Assembly (NCBI RefSeq): GCF_000966265.1
Contig: NZ_LANF01000013.1
Location: 1 to 64,000, forward strand
DNA: 64,000 nucleotides
Direction: 5' to 3'
Source of the DNA: Palaeococcus ferrophilus DSM 13482
GTDB lineage: Archaea > Methanobacteriota_B > Thermococci > Thermococcales > Thermococcaceae
How positions within the stretch are numbered: the stretch's first letter is position 1; each line of letters begins with the position of its first letter. The notes under the pieces are model-generated. The model made no database searches, was not told the DNA's origin, and saw only the letters and a list, made by a program, of their open reading frames with translations. Position numbers and translations under genes: made by a program. Positions 34,729-43,812 of the stretch are shown piece by piece.

Positions 34729-36636
34729 ATGAAGAGAGTACTCGGAGTTCTGGCGGTTCTCATGGTGGCACTCTCCCTAGCGACCCCGTCTTTAGCGCAG
34801 TGCCCCGCCGAGGGGAACACGGTCTACATAAAGGCCCCGGCCGTTTCGAGAACGGCCAGCGGTGAGCTCGTTGGTGTGGCAACGACCTTCTCCATAACCG
34901 TGGCCCCTGGTAGCGGTCACGTTTACGTGGAGACGTGGCCACTCACGGAGGTTGATATGCAGGCCTCGGCGAGGCTCGCGGCGCAGATCGCGGGAAAGGT
35001 GCTCGGCGTTGATATGAGCAAGTACGACGTCTTCATACACGTGGCCTCGGACGCGCCAACCATAGGCGGCCCCTCCGCGGGCGGAACAATGACCGTTGGG
35101 ATTATCGCGGCCCTCAAGGGATGGAAGCTCCGCGACGACGTCATGATGACGGGGATGATAAACCCCGATGGGAGCATAGGCCCCGTGGGTGGAATCCTCG
35201 AGAAAGCTTCCGCTGCCCACGATGCGGGCATGAGTGTCTTCCTTATCCCGGAGGGCCAGAGGATTCAGATGGTTCAGCACACGGAGAAGAGCCAGATCGG
35301 CCCCCTCGTCCAGATAACGAGCAAGGCCGAGCCCGTTGACGTTGTGGAGTACGCGAAGGAGAGGTGGGGCCTCCAGGTTGTTGAAATAAAGGACATATAC
35401 GATGCCATCTTCTACTTCACGGGCCACAGGATAGAGAGGCCCAAGGCCCCGGAGAGCATCTCAATAGACACGTCCTTCGTTAAGGATGACGCCCTCCGGG
35501 ACTACGACAACACAACCGCCTACTACAGCCTCGTGGAGAAGGAGCTCAACGACAGCGACGTGGGCTACTCAACCTACAACCTCCTCAAGGGCGCCCTCAA
35601 TCAGGCCAAGGAGAAGATAGACTCCGCCAAGGAGAACATTGACAAGGGCAGGTACTACACCGCCATGAGCCTCGACTTCCAGGCGAGAATAACGATAAGG
35701 ACGGTGGAGTGGAGCCTCAAGGCCGACACTCCGGAAAAGGTCGAGGATCTCCTTAGGAGCGTTGAGAGCGACATCAAGGAGATGGAAAACCAGAGCTACA
35801 CCATAAGGGGCGTTACAATGCTGCAGGCCATAGCGGGTAGCGAGGAGCGCGTTGAGGAGGCCAAGGAGTACATGAAGGACGCGTGGAGCGCCTACTACCA
35901 GTCGGACTACTGGAACGCCATAGGCAACGCGGCCTTCGCCTACGAGAGGCTTCAGACGGCGAAGTTCTGGGCCCTGCTCGGCCAGAGGTACGCCAAGGGT
36001 GACGTCATAAGCCCCGAGGTCGTCAGGGACACCGCCAGGAACTACCTTGACAACACGAGGCTCGTGGTTACTTACATAAGCTCCATGTTCGGCGAGGCCA
36101 ACGTTGGGGACCTTGTGAAGGAGCTGGACAAGGGTGAGGAGTACTACTCCGAGGGCAAGTACTCTGCGGCCCTCTTCTCGGCGATAGAGGCGAGCGCCAG
36201 GGCCAACATACTGCTCGACACGATAGGCATCGAGAACGAGACGGTGCTCACCAAGAAGCTGGAGGAGATGAAGAAGGACGCGGAGGTGGCGATAGCGACC
36301 GCTCAGAGCAAGGGCGTTTACCCGCTCCTCGGCGTGGCCTACTACGAGTTCGCCCAGAGCTACGAGGAGCAGGGCGGCCTTGAGAACCTCGTTACCGCCA
36401 TGACGTTCTACCAGTACGCGAAGGAGTCCTCAACGATATTTCTGAGCTCCACGATCACCCCGAAGGTAGAGGATATTACGCCGGAGGTGCCGCCCATCAC
36501 CACGGTTACTACCACCACAACGGCAACGGAGAGCGAGAAGCGTCCAGCCACCCCCGAGAGAAGTCAGCCCGTCCTGCTCGCGGGCGCGCTAATAGTGGGC
36601 TTGCTCTTTGGCATAGGAATCGGCAGGAAGCTTTGA
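34729..36636 (+). CDS. Exported, membrane-anchored Lon-type (S16) serine protease
   Basis: 635 residues: a signal peptide (KRVLGVLAVLMVALSLATPSLA), an S16 protease domain with catalytic Ser116 in GGPSAGGTM and Lys159 in GGILEKASAAHD, the Ser-Lys dyad of Lon, a long helical region (about 250-580), a Thr-rich linker and a C-terminal membrane anchor (LLAGALIVGLLFGIGIG). There is no ATPase domain, so proteolysis is ATP-independent and outside the cell. The frame is open from 34675, but ATATTTAAGG at 34688-34697 is the TATA box, and GGTGGTGAAG precedes the ATG at 34729. Similar secreted proteins occur across Thermococcales; substrates are unknown. Confidence 0.88.
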   Translation: MKRVLGVLAVLMVALSLATPSLAQCPAEGNTVYIKAPAVSRTASGELVGVATTFSITVAPGSGHVYVETWPLTEVDMQASARLAAQIAGKVLGVDMSKYDVFIHVASDAPTIGGPSAGGTMTVGIIAALKGWKLRDDVMMTGMINPDGSIGPVGGILEKASAAHDAGMSVFLIPEGQRIQMVQHTEKSQIGPLVQITSKAEPVDVVEYAKERWGLQVVEIKDIYDAIFYFTGHRIERPKAPESISIDTSFVKDDALRDYDNTTAYYSLVEKELNDSDVGYSTYNLLKGALNQAKEKIDSAKENIDKGRYYTAMSLDFQARITIRTVEWSLKADTPEKVEDLLRSVESDIKEMENQSYTIRGVTMLQAIAGSEERVEEAKEYMKDAWSAYYQSDYWNAIGNAAFAYERLQTAKFWALLGQRYAKGDVISPEVVRDTARNYLDNTRLVVTYISSMFGEANVGDLVKELDKGEEYYSEGKYSAALFSAIEASARANILLDTIGIENETVLTKKLEEMKKDAEVAIATAQSKGVYPLLGVAYYEFAQSYEEQGGLENLVTAMTFYQYAKESSTIFLSSTITPKVEDITPEVPPITTVTTTTTATESEKRPATPERSQPVLLAGALIVGLLFGIGIGRKL

Positions 36637-36645
36637 TTCCTCTTT

Positions 36646-37992
36646 TCATTTTAGCGAGGTCTTCCCCCTGCTGAGGAACAGGTAGGCCTCTTTCTCGAGC
36701 TTCTTCGGCACGAAGTCCACCAGGATGTCGGCCTCTCTGATCGGGCCGCGAAGGTGCTTGCCCAGGGGCACGCTTCCCCTCTCGAGGAGCCTCACGAGGG
36801 TCTCCACTATGTCCTCCTCCTGCTCCCTCTCCGCGTAGAGCGTTCTCTCAACTAGCCACACCCTATCGTACTTTTCGTAGAACATCTTCCCCTGCTCGGA
36901 GTAGAACTCGGGGCCGCGCTGGAGCCTCACCCCCGGCCTCTCAATCCTCTCCACCTCGAACATTATGAAGCCCCTTCCCCAGGTGTGGCCCCTCACGGTG
37001 AAGCCCTCCACATCGAGGCCCCTCGCTATCCCCCGGGCGCTCTTCTCCACCTGGGGAAGAACCACGTCGTCAACACCCTCCGGAGCCTCAAAGAGGAGTG
37101 TGAGCAGGTGCGTCCCCTTCTCCCTGAGGAGCCTCAAATAGTCCCCGCTGAAGGGCTCGGGCGGGAAGAAGTGCTCCACGGAGGGCCTTTCCAGGAACTC
37201 CCTCGCCTTGAAGTAGAACCTCCCAAAGCGCTCCCAGCTCAGGTTGGCCGCCACGTTCCTCCTTGGATCCACGGGATCGAGCACCACGAGCGGCTTCTCT
37301 TTTTCACGCTCCACGGTGGCCATCGCGAGCTCCCTCTCCCTCCTGAGCCAGCCGGTGCTGTCGATTATCTTCCCCCTCAGCATAACTTCCGCGGAACTCA
37401 GAACTTCCCGGAACGAGCCGTATTTGATGACGAGTATCTCCGCGAGGTAGCCCGAGAAACCCCTAACGTAAACCTCGCTGCCGTAGGCTTTTATCCCCTT
37501 GAGGAAGCGTTTTAATAGCCTAACCTCGTCGTTTTTCCCGTTAATGTTCTCGAGAACCCAGCGCGTGTGGAGGATTGAGCGGTCAACGGCCGTCCTCACG
37601 TCCCTCCAGTCCCTCACGTCGTAGCAGGGGACGAGGTCAACCTCCACATCCCTGTAGAGCCCCCTCACGTAGGGGTGCTCCGCGTAGGCCACCTCGTGGG
37701 AGTCGAGATTTTCCGCTATGGCCTTTCCGAGCTCTAAACCTCTCTCCCTCAGCTCTTCAATTGGTGTATCGAGCGGAAAAGCTAAGAAAAGGTCAACGTC
37801 GTGGTCTCCAGCTAAATATGTATCCTTGGCGAGCGAGCCGACGAAGTACGGCCTGACGTCGAGGCCGAGCCCCTCTATTGCCTCCCACGCGATTTCCTCA
37901 AGCTCCTCCATCAGTTCATTAACGAAGGCCCTCTCCTCCTCGGTTGGCACGATTTTTTGAAGGATCTCCTCAATGACCCTCTCCATGTCCAT
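36646..37992 (-). CDS. cca: CCA-adding enzyme (tRNA nucleotidyltransferase), archaeal class I
   Basis: Adds CCA to tRNA 3' ends without a nucleic acid template. 448 residues from the ATG at 37992 (AGGTGTGAGC upstream). Nucleotidyltransferase head: FVGSLAKDTYL and DHDVDLF (carboxylates about 65 and 67), third Asp in EVDLVPCY; then the neck (KAYGSEVYVRGFSGYLAEILVIKYGSF split across about 165-195) and body/tail domains as in the Archaeoglobus enzyme. Complete. It shares a 90-base AT-rich region with the divergent ATPase gene; its TATA box is GATATATAAATATTTTG at about 38020-38036. Confidence 0.95.
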   Translation of the reverse strand: MDMERVIEEILQKIVPTEEERAFVNELMEELEEIAWEAIEGLGLDVRPYFVGSLAKDTYLAGDHDVDLFLAFPLDTPIEELRERGLELGKAIAENLDSHEVAYAEHPYVRGLYRDVEVDLVPCYDVRDWRDVRTAVDRSILHTRWVLENINGKNDEVRLLKRFLKGIKAYGSEVYVRGFSGYLAEILVIKYGSFREVLSSAEVMLRGKIIDSTGWLRRERELAMATVEREKEKPLVVLDPVDPRRNVAANLSWERFGRFYFKAREFLERPSVEHFFPPEPFSGDYLRLLREKGTHLLTLLFEAPEGVDDVVLPQVEKSARGIARGLDVEGFTVRGHTWGRGFIMFEVERIERPGVRLQRGPEFYSEQGKMFYEKYDRVWLVERTLYAEREQEEDIVETLVRLLERGSVPLGKHLRGPIREADILVDFVPKKLEKEAYLFLSRGKTSLK

Positions 37993-38004
37993 GCTCACAC
38001 CTGA

Positions 38005-38056
38005 TTGATAGTTTGATATCAAAATATTTATATATCTTTTGTTACTATGCTATCAA
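38005..38056. promoter_or_regulatory. Divergent cca / DUF4143-ATPase promoter with nested palindromes
   Basis: TTGATAG (38005-38011) and CTATCAA (38050-38056) form an inverted pair flanking the TATA region AAATATTTATATATC, and a perfect 12-base palindrome TTTGATATCAAA (38012-38023) lies between. The outer repeat brackets both TATA boxes, which would allow one factor to control both directions. Confidence 0.55.
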
Positions 38057-38077
38057 CGATGGGATATGGAGGAGCTT

Positions 38078-39385
38078 ATGGCCGTCCAGAACCCGTGGTG
38101 GGCCGACCCCGATGCGATATACGATGATGAACGGGTAAAAAGGGCCCTCTCTCAAACGCCCCGGGTTGAATACCGATTTGAACCAACCAACAAGGTTCTA
38201 ATCGGGCCGAGACAGGTCGGTAAGACCACGTACATGAAGCTCTCCATAGCGAAACTTATCGAGGCGGGAATCAGCCCGAGGAACATTCTCTACTTCTCCT
38301 GCGACCTTTTGAGGGATTACAATGAGATAGTTTCGCTTGTCAGGTCTTTCTTGAGGATGGTAAGGGGGGAGGCTTACGTCTTCCTCGACGAGGTTACCTT
38401 TGTCGAGGGCTGGGAGAGGGCGGTCAAGTTTCTTCTCGATTCCCCGCTTTCTTCACGCATGGTTCTTCAGGTTACGGGCTCGACCTCGGCGGGCCTCAGG
38501 CGTGAGAACTTCCCCGGAAGGGATATAATTGTGGAAGGGTTTCTCCCCCTCAACTTCAACACCGTTGCGAGGATTTTTGATTCAAGGCTTCAAAAAGTCG
38601 AGCTTCCCCACAAAAGCCCGAAAACGCCCATGGAGTTCTATGAGAACGCCCTCGAGCTGTACCCCTATTTCGAAGCCCTCTCCGGGGCTTTGGATTTCTA
38701 CATGACATCCGGCGGCTACCCCCGCGCCGTTTATGAACTCCTCGAGGGGGGAATAAGGCCGGAAACCTACGAGATGGTTTACAACGCCACCGTCCTTGAC
38801 GTCGCAAAGATCGGGAGGAGCGAGAGAATTGCTCTTTCGATGGTTCTTGGGCTCATGAGGAGGTACGGCGACAGGATAACCCTTAACTCCCTCGCCAAGG
38901 AGCTCGAGATAGGCTCCCACGTCACGGTCAGGGACTACCTTGAACTCTTTGAGGAGCTGTTCATTGGGAGGAACTACTTTCAGGTCAAACTCGATGATTT
39001 CACACCCCTTTTTAGAAAGGAGAGGAAGTTCTACTTCCTGGATCCCCTCCTTGTTGGGACATTCTCCAGGCTCTTTGGTTTCTCTCCGGACACTTCGAGG
39101 GTAATAGAGGGAATAGTTGGGGAGCATCTAAAGCGGCTCTACCCGACGTACTTCTTCCACGGCTCCCGGGAGGTGGACTTCGTTACGCCCCATTTCGGGG
39201 TGGAGGTCAAGTGGCAGGGAAGGGTTTCCCCCTCGGATTTCCCGAGGGTCGGGATAAAGAACAAAATACTGCTCTCAAAGGAGGGGCTGGACTTCGTTGA
39301 GGGCAGGAACCTGGCGATAATCCCTGTCCCGCTCTTCCTCTTCCAGCTTCACTCCGCCAGCTCGAACCTCGCAACCGTCTCGTAA
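38078..39385 (+). CDS. DUF4143 AAA ATPase
   Basis: About 435 residues. AAA domain with Walker [10 protein letters not shown] (about residues 45-53) and Walker B AYVFLDEV, sensor Ser/Thr in [10 protein letters not shown]; then a winged-helix-like segment (about 280-310, [20 protein letters not shown]) and the C-terminal DUF4143 domain with EVDFV and GVEVKW, which carries the spacing of a PD-(D/E)xK nuclease fold. Cellular role of this large, patchily distributed family is unknown; many are near mobile DNA. Start: ATG 38078 with GGAGGAG; TTG 38039 and ATG 38066 lack such sites. Its 3' end overlaps the convergent thpR gene by 37 bases. It separates cca and thpR, which are both on the opposite strand. 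Confidence 0.85.
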   Translation: MAVQNPWWADPDAIYDDERVKRALSQTPRVEYRFEPTNKVLIGPRQVGKTTYMKLSIAKLIEAGISPRNILYFSCDLLRDYNEIVSLVRSFLRMVRGEAYVFLDEVTFVEGWERAVKFLLDSPLSSRMVLQVTGSTSAGLRRENFPGRDIIVEGFLPLNFNTVARIFDSRLQKVELPHKSPKTPMEFYENALELYPYFEALSGALDFYMTSGGYPRAVYELLEGGIRPETYEMVYNATVLDVAKIGRSERIALSMVLGLMRRYGDRITLNSLAKELEIGSHVTVRDYLELFEELFIGRNYFQVKLDDFTPLFRKERKFYFLDPLLVGTFSRLFGFSPDTSRVIEGIVGEHLKRLYPTYFFHGSREVDFVTPHFGVEVKWQGRVSPSDFPRVGIKNKILLSKEGLDFVEGRNLAIIPVPLFLFQLHSASSNLATVS

Positions 39386-39903
39386 ATCGGCCCCTTTGGA
39401 GTGAGCGTGCTCTTCTTCAGCTCTATCGCTTCAACCTCGAACTCCCCGAAGTCCTCGTTCGCCAGCTCCTTCAGGGCCATGGCGAGCTCGAGCTTGTCCC
39501 TCACGAACTTTACCCTGCCAATAGTGATATGGGCCACGAAGTCCTTCTCCTTCTTGAAGCCGAGCCGCCTCATGGCCTTCTCCACATCTTCAGCTATCGC
39601 TCTTATCCCCTCGTCGTTCTCTATCCCCGCCCAGATTACCCTCACGTAGTTCGGGTTAGGGAAGACGCCTATCCCCCTCACCCTGGCGCGGTGCTTTCTG
39701 TGCCTCTTCGCTATTTCCTCCAGGGCCCTTTTGACGTCCTCGGCCGTTGTCTCGTCTATCTCCCCAAGGAACTTGAGCGTCAGGTGGAGGTTTTCAGGCT
39801 CGACGAACTTTATCTTCGCCGCTTTATTTCCTATCCTATCCTGAGCCTTAACGAGGTTGCTCCTGACGGCATCGTTAACCTCTATCGCTATGAACGCCCT
39901 CAT
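39349..39903 (-). CDS. thpR: RNA 2',3'-cyclic phosphodiesterase ThpR (2H family)
   Basis: Hydrolyses 2',3'-cyclic phosphate ends of RNA to 2'-phosphomonoesters; in vitro also called 2'-5' RNA ligase. 184 residues with both HxTx motifs, HLTL (40-43) and HITI (125-128), the active-site pair of the 2H superfamily, in the expected spacing. Ribosome site GGTGTT directly before the ATG. In related species this gene neighbours cca; here a DUF4143 ATPase gene on the other strand separates them. Confidence 0.93.
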   Translation of the reverse strand: MRAFIAIEVNDAVRSNLVKAQDRIGNKAAKIKFVEPENLHLTLKFLGEIDETTAEDVKRALEEIAKRHRKHRARVRGIGVFPNPNYVRVIWAGIENDEGIRAIAEDVEKAMRRLGFKKEKDFVAHITIGRVKFVRDKLELAMALKELANEDFGEFEVEAIELKKSTLTPKGPIYETVARFELAE

Positions 39904-39952
39904 AACACCACCGTAGAAAAGGGGAAGTTAAAGAATAAAAACCTTCCCGGAC

Positions 39953-40465
39953 TCACTCGATGTTCTTCAGCACGCCGAGGGTCTCCCTGAGCCCCTCGTA
40001 GCCGAACTCGAGGTAAGTCCTGCCCTCTTCCTCGTAACCGTCTGCGTAGGCACTCCATGCCCTGTTGAGGCTCCTCTCCGCCCTGCTGAAGGTCGTCATG
40101 AGCTCTCCATATGCCTTGATGCTCTCCACCCTTATTGGCTGGGCCTTCTCGGCGAACTCCTCGAGCACCTCGAGCACCCTCGAGAGCGTGCTCCTGATGG
40201 TGCCGCTTTCCCCTGCGCTGAGTGCCTTCTCGAGCTGCGCTATGCTCTCTTTGAGGAGCCTCTCAAGCTCCTTGACTCCGCCGCTTCCGCTTTTCGCTGC
40301 CCTGTGGAGCTCTTCCTTCTCTCCACGTCTCCTGAGGACTATTCCCGCTCCCATAACGACGAGCGAGCCCACGAGACCGCCCCACATTGGGGGTATCCTA
40401 GCGGAGCTTATGGCCCCGCCGATGAGTCCCGCGGTGAGTAAGAGGTTTCCTGCGAGCTTCTTCAT
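39953..40465 (-). CDS. Membrane protein with helical tail, unknown family, in OPT operon
   Basis: About 170 residues: two hydrophobic segments (residues about 5-45, LAGNLLLTAGLIGGAISS and GGLVGSLVVMGAGIVL), then a basic stop (RRRGEKEE) and a roughly 110-residue cytoplasmic coiled-coil-like helical domain. No family recognised. The ATG at 40465 follows GAGGTGAT, which contains the stop codon of the OPT gene, so the two are coupled; the protein may be an accessory of the transporter. Confidence 0.6.
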   Translation of the reverse strand: MKKLAGNLLLTAGLIGGAISSARIPPMWGGLVGSLVVMGAGIVLRRRGEKEELHRAAKSGSGGVKELERLLKESIAQLEKALSAGESGTIRSTLSRVLEVLEEFAEKAQPIRVESIKAYGELMTTFSRAERSLNRAWSAYADGYEEEGRTYLEFGYEGLRETLGVLKNIE

Positions 40466-40475
40466 TTCCATCACC

Positions 40476-42218
40476 TCACGGGTGGAGCACTCCCGCCACG
40501 GTGAGCACCGCGAAGAGCAGGGTCATCGCGGCCTCGCCGACCATGAGTCCCGCGGCGAAGGGGAGCACCTTCTCGGTTATGAACTCGTGGCCCTTCCTCC
40601 TCTTCACGACCTCGTTGACCACGCAGCCGAGACCGTAGGGGAGGATGTAGAGCATCGGCAGGTACATGGAGAGGCCCACGAGGACACCAAGTCCCGGAAT
40701 CCCGCTGAGTGAGAGGGCGAAGCCGAGTATTCCGCCGGCGAGGAACTTGTCAACCGGGACGCTTCCCCCGAGGATGGCGTCAACCATTGACTTGAGGGCC
40801 ATCGCCTGCGGGGCTGGGACCATGTCGTTTCCTATGCCGTAGGCCTTCCATATGAGCCCGACGACGGTGAGGGCTATTATCGGCCCTATCCACGCCGTTA
40901 GGAGCTCGACCTTCTGCTGCCTTGAGGGTATGCCACCCACGAGGTGGCCGGTCTTGAGGTCCTGCATCATGTCCGCTGCGCCGGAGATTGCCACACCGAC
41001 CGTGGCGCCGAGGAGTATGGTGAGGGGCACGTTCTTGTTGGTGAGGTAGAGGAGTATCATGACGGAGACGAGCGAGAGGCCGGAGACCGGACTCCAGTCC
41101 GTCATTCCCGTGGACATGGCAACGAGGAGGGAGGCTATGAATATCCACGCGACTCCGACGAGGGCAGTGAGGAGGCTCCTTCCAAGGCCGAGGTCGGAGA
41201 GCCTGTAGGCGGTGACGAAGAGCAGGAGGAACGCTAACCCGGCACCCACGTAGAGGTAGCTTATCGGGAGCTCCTCGTTCTTTCCGGATTCGAGCTTGCT
41301 GGCCCTGGCGATGCTCTTAATGGCCACGGCTATGACCGGGAGGGAGAGTATGAGGCCGGCTATCGAGCCGCCGAGGAGCATTCCTATACCGAGGGGCCTC
41401 GTCATGTTGGCGTAAACGAAGCCGCTAACGCTACTCCCGGTGACGTCGCCCGGGAGCCACCCGAGGGCCTTGACCACGGGGGTGATTATGTAGTAGGAGA
41501 GCGCCCCACCTGCGAGGACTATGAGGCCGTTCCTTCCTGTGATGAGGCCCATACCGAAGACCATGAGCGAGAGGGCCATGGCGAGGCTGACCCAGCTCGG
41601 GAGGTGGAGGGCCGCGCCGATGTCCACGACCTCCGGGAGGACGTGGGGAAGTCCAAGGAGCGGAAACTGCTGGACGAGGTAGACGACGGCGCTAAGCGCC
41701 ATTCCGAAGAAGAGAAGCCTCGCCTTCTCTATTCCGCTTCCAGGGGTCTTGAGAACGGTGGCGACGGCGGTCCCGGTCGGGAAGCGGAGGCGGTCTATCT
41801 CAATCATCTGCTTCCTCAGCGGGATGATGAAGGTGATTCCGAGTATGGCTCCCGCAGCGGTCGCGAGGAAGAAGTAGAGGGTGTTGATCTCCTGGTGCAG
41901 GCCCATTATGTAGAGGGCCGGTATGGTGAAGATGACTCCCGAAACTGAGATGTTGACCGCCGAAGCGATCGTCTGGACGATGTTGTTCTCGACGACGGTT
42001 CCCTTCTTGAGGATTCCCCTGAGGACACCCCATCCGACTATGGCCGCTATGGCCGAACCGCCGGAGGTGAAGCCCATTATCATTCCCGCGTAGGTGAAGC
42101 TCGCCGCCATGAATGCTCCCCAGAGGACACCGAGGATTATGGCGGCGGGAGTGATTTCACGATAGGTGCTTCCACCGTCTTTGGTCACGTTCTTTGGCAT
42201 GTCTCCAAAGCTTTCCAT
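40476..42218 (-). CDS. OPT-family transporter (oligopeptide / metal-chelate)
   Basis: 580 residues, about 16 membrane helices. Family signs: the N-terminal REITPAAIILGVLWGAFMAAS and YAGMIMGFTSGGSAIAAIVGWG, the TGTAVATVLKT segment after the PLRKQMIEIDRLRFP stretch, and, in the second half, GAADMMQDLKTGHLVGGIPSRQQ split over about 390-415, all usual for prokaryotic OPT/YSL transporters. They import oligopeptides or metal chelates by H symport. ATG at 42218 follows GGGGGTTGAAGG. TATA AAACTTTATATG at about 42302-42312. Confidence 0.92.
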   Translation of the reverse strand: MESFGDMPKNVTKDGGSTYREITPAAIILGVLWGAFMAASFTYAGMIMGFTSGGSAIAAIVGWGVLRGILKKGTVVENNIVQTIASAVNISVSGVIFTIPALYIMGLHQEINTLYFFLATAAGAILGITFIIPLRKQMIEIDRLRFPTGTAVATVLKTPGSGIEKARLLFFGMALSAVVYLVQQFPLLGLPHVLPEVVDIGAALHLPSWVSLAMALSLMVFGMGLITGRNGLIVLAGGALSYYIITPVVKALGWLPGDVTGSSVSGFVYANMTRPLGIGMLLGGSIAGLILSLPVIAVAIKSIARASKLESGKNEELPISYLYVGAGLAFLLLFVTAYRLSDLGLGRSLLTALVGVAWIFIASLLVAMSTGMTDWSPVSGLSLVSVMILLYLTNKNVPLTILLGATVGVAISGAADMMQDLKTGHLVGGIPSRQQKVELLTAWIGPIIALTVVGLIWKAYGIGNDMVPAPQAMALKSMVDAILGGSVPVDKFLAGGILGFALSLSGIPGLGVLVGLSMYLPMLYILPYGLGCVVNEVVKRRKGHEFITEKVLPFAAGLMVGEAAMTLLFAVLTVAGVLHP

Positions 42219-42539
42219 CCTTCAACCCCCTGTACGTTTATGTACATTACGTTCGGGTTCAATTCCCTGTAAGCAAAAGCAGGACATAATGGCTTTTCTG
42301 CACATATAAAGTTTTTTAGAGCGTTTAAATTCACAATGGGATGTTTTTAATCAGCGGTTGCTAAAAAACCGCCATAATATGGCTTTTTATTCATCAATGA
42401 AATTGATTTCATCATAAAAATGCATACATGGACACTAGAGCACGTTACGACATTGGAGATGAGGAGGGAATGGGAACATTGGGAGGAAAGCTGCTGACTC
42501 CCGTGGGTAAAATCCAGCCGTTCAAAAAGGGGACGAAAA
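42219..42539. promoter_or_regulatory. Intergenic region upstream of the OPT gene, three inverted repeats
   Basis: No gene was seen. It contains the OPT promoter on the minus strand and, further upstream, three close inverted repeats: GCGGTT-7-AACCGC (42354-42372), GCCATA-A-TATGGC (42371-42383) and ATGAAAT-TG-ATTTCAT (42397-42412). The first two share two bases. The arms of the third are the same as those of the palindrome at 31199-31212. They may be operators for a metal or peptide sensor. Confidence 0.45.
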
Positions 42540-42974
42540 TCAGAGGAGCCCCTCGTAGATCACCTTAAGCCTGTAGGCGTGCTTGAGCTCCTCGGAGGCC
42601 ATCATTGAGAAGAGCTCCCCGAGGGTCCCCCCGAGGATTTCGGAGAGCCTGCTGTAGAGCTCGTAGGCGTGCTTCTCCCTTATGAGGGCCTCGAGAATGA
42701 GGTCTTCGATGCTCTTCGGCTCTGCCCTCTCGTCGGAGAAGTAGGGCTCTATTTCCAGGCTATCGAAGTAGTCCACGGGATAATCCCCGAGGGTCTTCTC
42801 TCTGAGGAATGATTCCGCGGTCTTCCTGTGCCTCAGCTCCTCACTTGCGAGCCACGCGAAGTGGGGCACGAGGGAGGGCCTTTCGTAGGTTGCGAAGGTT
42901 TCTCCGAGCTTGTAGAGGTTGTAGAGCTCGTTCTCCTGGTGGATTATGCCCTTCAGAAGCTCCTTTGCGTTCAC
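42540..42974 (-). CDS. Ferritin-like diiron protein (rubrerythrin-related, no rubredoxin domain)
   Basis: 144 residues forming a four-helix bundle with two diiron half-sites: Glu14/Glu16 (HQENELY), EELRH (45-49), then Glu100/Glu105 (REKHAYELY) and EELKH (128-132). This is the ExxH arrangement of rubrerythrin/ferritin-like proteins; the C-terminal rubredoxin domain of true rubrerythrin is absent. It could reduce peroxide or act on iron. The start overlaps the stop of the HAD gene by four bases (ATGA). Confidence 0.82.
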   Translation of the reverse strand: MNAKELLKGIIHQENELYNLYKLGETFATYERPSLVPHFAWLASEELRHRKTAESFLREKTLGDYPVDYFDSLEIEPYFSDERAEPKSIEDLILEALIREKHAYELYSRLSEILGGTLGELFSMMASEELKHAYRLKVIYEGLL

Positions 42975-43765
42975 AGCACCGCCTCCAGGTAGCTTAGGAG
43001 TTCCCCAACGTCAGGGAGCACGAGGTCGGGCTTAACCTCGGAGCGCTCCACATCGCCCAAGGTACTTACGCCTGTGAGAACCATGATGGCCTTCATGCCG
43101 AAGCGTTTGGCGAAGGCAATGTCGGTATCGAGCCTGTCTCCAACCATCCAGAGCTCATCAACGCTCAGCTTCTCCCTGACGACCTCATAGGCCGCCTCAT
43201 TGGGTTTGCCGATGATGAGGGGCTTAACGTCCGTCGAGGCCTCGAGGGCCGCCAGAATGGAACCGGCCCCAGGGTAGAGGCCCTCCTCGGCCGGATAAGT
43301 TGTGTCCGGGTTCGTGCCTACAAAGCTCGCCCCGTTCCTTATGGCCAGCGTCGCGTACTTGAGCTTCTCGTAAGTAAGGTGGGGATCAAGGCCGACCACG
43401 ACGTGTTTCACTTCACGCCATGCACCGTCCCTTGCATCTTCAACCCCAATCACGCCCCAGCCGAGCCTCTCCATCTCCCTCCTGAGTCCTTCGCCCCCCA
43501 CGACGAACACCCTTCCGGGCTCGAGGTGCTTCTCCATGTAGAGCCTCGTCGCGAGGCCCGAGGTTAGTATGGCCTCCTCCGGGACGTCCATCCCCATGGA
43601 GCGCAGCTTCTCCCTGTACATGGAGGGGTCTCTCGTGGAGTTGTTCGTGAGGAACAGGAAGGGAATTCCTCTGGCCTTCAGAAAGGCTATAACCTCCTTG
43701 GCGCCCCTGACGGGCTCTTTCCCCCGATAGAGAACGCCGTCCATGTCAAAGATGATTCCTATCAT
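42971..43765 (-). CDS. HAD-superfamily phosphatase (NagD/AraL type)
   Basis: 264 residues from the ATG at 43765. HAD motif I FDMDGVLY (Asp7 nucleophile, Asp9 acid/base), motif II FLTNNSTRDP (Thr/Asn), the cap domain of class IIA (about 80-180), motif III Lys in IIGKPN and motif IV MVGDRLDTDI. The architecture fits p-nitrophenyl phosphatase/NagD-like enzymes, which remove phosphate from small metabolites. A GTG at 43774 precedes it but the GGTG ribosome site favours the ATG. Substrate unknown. Confidence 0.9.
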   Translation of the reverse strand: MIGIIFDMDGVLYRGKEPVRGAKEVIAFLKARGIPFLFLTNNSTRDPSMYREKLRSMGMDVPEEAILTSGLATRLYMEKHLEPGRVFVVGGEGLRREMERLGWGVIGVEDARDGAWREVKHVVVGLDPHLTYEKLKYATLAIRNGASFVGTNPDTTYPAEEGLYPGAGSILAALEASTDVKPLIIGKPNEAAYEVVREKLSVDELWMVGDRLDTDIAFAKRFGMKAIMVLTGVSTLGDVERSEVKPDLVLPDVGELLSYLEAVL

Positions 43766-43812
43766 CGCTGGCACCGAAAGAATAGGGGGAGGGGAGGTTT
43801 ATAGGGGTTCCG

